Shown: positions 5,788-5,906 of the stretch, in pieces
How positions within the stretch are numbered: the stretch's first letter is position 1
How the letters are laid out: the number at the start of each line of letters is the position of its first letter
Program-made: the position numbers and the translations under genes
Origin: an uncultured Oscillibacter sp.
GTDB lineage: Bacteria > Bacillota > Clostridia > Oscillospirales > Oscillospiraceae
Length of the DNA stretch: 5,906 bases
Assembly: GCA_947245315.1 (NCBI GenBank)
Contig: CAMXNV010000133.1
Span: 1 to 5,906, forward strand
Direction of reading: 5' to 3'
Notes under the pieces: generated by a model
Told to the model about the DNA's origin: nothing
The model's input: the letters and a program-made list of their open reading frames with translations, nothing else
Databases searched by the model: none

Positions 5788-5813
5788 AGTAGGGCAGTGA
5801 GAAAACACTACTT
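5787..5813 (+). repeat. Inverted repeat AAGTAG/CTACTT
   Basis: AAGTAG (5787-5792) and CTACTT (5808-5813) are perfect inverted arms around a 15-nt interior, which offers a competing inner stem AGTG/CACT (5796-5799 and 5806-5809). It abuts the preceding hairpin, sharing base 5787. No function can be assigned. Confidence 0.45.
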
Positions 5814-5823
5814 GGCAAGCAGT

Positions 5824-5843
5824 GCCTTTGTCCCCACAAAGGC
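5824..5843 (+). repeat. Perfect 8-bp hairpin with CCCC loop
   Basis: GCCTTTGT (5824-5831) pairs with ACAAAGGC (5836-5843) around a CCCC loop. GTCCCC at 5830-5835 recurs as the last six bases of the window (5901-5906). No T-tract follows. It may be part of a structured RNA or a protein-binding DNA site. Confidence 0.55.
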
Positions 5844-5845
5844 TC

Positions 5846-5884
5846 AAAACTGATTTCCGGCGTGACCGACGGAAATCAGTTTTT
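5846..5884 (+). terminator. Strong terminator-like hairpin near the right edge
   Basis: AAAACTGATTTCCG (5846-5859) pairs with CGGAAATCAGTTTT (5870-5883) in a perfect 14-bp stem with a 10-nt loop, ending in TTTTT (5880-5884) and then GC. The A-run on the left arm makes it look bidirectional. It could terminate transcription from the alarmone synthetase remnant or from a gene beyond the right edge. The short T-tract leaves other roles open, such as a structured RNA or an element end. Confidence 0.6.
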
Positions 5885-5906
5885 GCTTGTTGGTGGCACA
5901 GTCCCC

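Noticed and set aside
5770..5884. CRISPR array
   Set aside because: The repeats are inverted, of different sequence and unevenly spaced; no recurring direct repeat-spacer pattern exists.

Overview
The window looks like a conserved chromosomal segment of a high-GC, spore-forming Firmicute. The gene set and ROK style suggest the Oscillospiraceae (Flavonifractor/Lawsonibacter/Pseudoflavonifractor-like bacteria). Evidence: strong Shine-Dalgarno sites, the order scpA-scpB-DUF2953-ytfJ-DD-carboxypeptidase-rluB known from Clostridia, a GerW/YtfJ sporulation protein, and very GC-rich coding sequence (47 of 60 bases G/C in 4981-5040 by hand count). The genus assignment is inference.

Region 1 (1-4163) is one forward gene cluster. 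It starts with the 3' part of scpA (cut by the left edge), then scpB, overlapping by 20 bp. These encode the kleisin and the winged-helix partner of the SMC chromosome condensation complex. Next come a two-membrane-segment DUF2953 protein, the GerW/YtfJ spore protein, an exported penicillin-binding-protein-5-type D-Ala-D-Ala carboxypeptidase with a TTG start, and an RluB-type 23S rRNA pseudouridine synthase. Gaps are -20, 9, 54, 43 and 4 bp, and a strong intrinsic terminator closes the cluster. A forespore-type -10 element (CATACTA) lies in the 43-bp gap before the carboxypeptidase, so that gene may have its own sporulation promoter.

Region 2 (4164-5443) is a separate single-gene unit. An AT-rich control region carries a good sigma-A promoter (TTGCTA, 17 bp, TATGAT) and a perfect 15-bp palindrome at the expected transcription start. 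It drives a ROK-family transcriptional repressor, followed by a terminator nearly identical (27 of 29 bases) to the one closing region 1. The ROK protein keeps its winged helix and zinc-cysteine motif but has lost key sugar-kinase residues.

Region 3 (about 5444-5906) has a different composition (about 50% G/C in 5521-5760). It holds an N-terminally truncated RelA/SpoT-type small alarmone synthetase remnant whose homology extends upstream of its only ATG. After it come about 135 bp of packed inverted repeats, ending in a strong terminator-like hairpin. This looks like the edge of an accessory or decayed acquired segment joined to the core chromosome just after the ROK terminator. I see no convincing new biological system. 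The most interesting points are the ROK promoter/operator, the forespore promoter candidate, the alarmone synthetase remnant and the palindrome cluster.
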